Positions 63,983 through 64,000 of a stretch of 64,000 nt of DNA are shown piece after piece. Within the stretch, counting starts at the first letter, position 1; each line of letters opens with the position of its first letter. Origin of the DNA: Adineta ricciae (Eukaryota > Rotifera > Eurotatoria > Adinetida > Adinetidae); contig CAJNOJ010000011.1 in NCBI GenBank assembly GCA_905250025.1, positions 873,287-937,286 of the forward strand. Direction: 5' to 3'. Made by a program: the position numbers and the translations under genes. The notes beneath the pieces are model-generated. The model was not told the origin of the DNA. It saw nothing but the letters and a program-made list of their open reading frames with translations, and ran no database searches.

Positions 63983-64000
63983 TTACTCTAAAAATAATCA

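Overview
This is a stretch of an animal nuclear genome, most likely from a bdelloid rotifer (Adineta/Rotaria-like). The evidence is AT-rich DNA, GT-AG introns mostly of 45-60 nt, and clear animal orthologues (alpha-tubulin, syntaxin-17, ZMPSTE24, Rab18, DDX31, MFSD10, TMEM26, BCL11, a troponin C/calmodulin). These are mixed with accessory families of a kind I associate with bdelloids from memory: F-box plus single-exon LRR cassettes, TIR plus a propeller-like tail, Thr-rich mucins with a GWNYNG-type beta-sandwich, and P-loop GTPases with TSTGKST. The species call is inference. Gene models were built by eye, by joining open frames across GT-AG introns. Where exon coordinates are given as checked, the summed lengths are a multiple of three.

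Layout. 0.2-3.5 kb: two divergent genes of unknown function. 3.5-6.1 kb: no clear gene, but a possible MITE. 6.1-9.0 kb: a mucin-like secreted protein (minus strand) whose 21-bp minisatellite encodes TTTTTT(A/E). 9.7-17.4 kb: housekeeping block of CAAX protease STE24, syntaxin-17, alpha-tubulin and a tau-tubulin-kinase-like kinase. 18.1-22.1 kb: one gene holding three copies of a cysteine-rich, two-TM module; a decayed fourth copy lies at 24.4-24.7 kb. 22.6-27.2 kb: HIT-domain exon, tRNA-like element, a type II membrane protein, an orphan signal-peptide exon. 29.2-31.3 kb: F-box/LRR gene with nine LRR exons at an exact 141-nt period. 31.3-34.3 kb: no gene, a repeated 15-mer. 34.3-34.6 kb: a truncated secreted fragment. 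35.2-41.1 kb: TIR/propeller gene, Rab18 and DDX31 on the plus strand. 41.3-43.4 kb: inverted pair of broken GTPase genes. 43.6-44.6 kb: an unknown membrane protein. 44.9-49.4 kb: MFSD10 (minus) with an LRR receptor gene (plus) nested in one intron. 49.7-51.2 kb: TMEM26. 53-57.4 kb: a small unknown protein and two EF-hand genes. 57.6-59.9 kb: AidB-like acyl-CoA dehydrogenase. 61.2-64 kb: BCL11 zinc-finger factor.

The housekeeping genes do not form a pathway; they are ordinary neighbours. The more unusual material is in the accessory genes: the triple-module membrane protein and its relic, the 141-nt exon-intron cassette array, the mucin minisatellite with a telomere-like G-rich tract in its intron, the divergent GTPase pair killed by independent nonsense mutations, and the TIR fusion. 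I saw no CRISPR array, rRNA, prokaryotic operon or intact transposon ORF.
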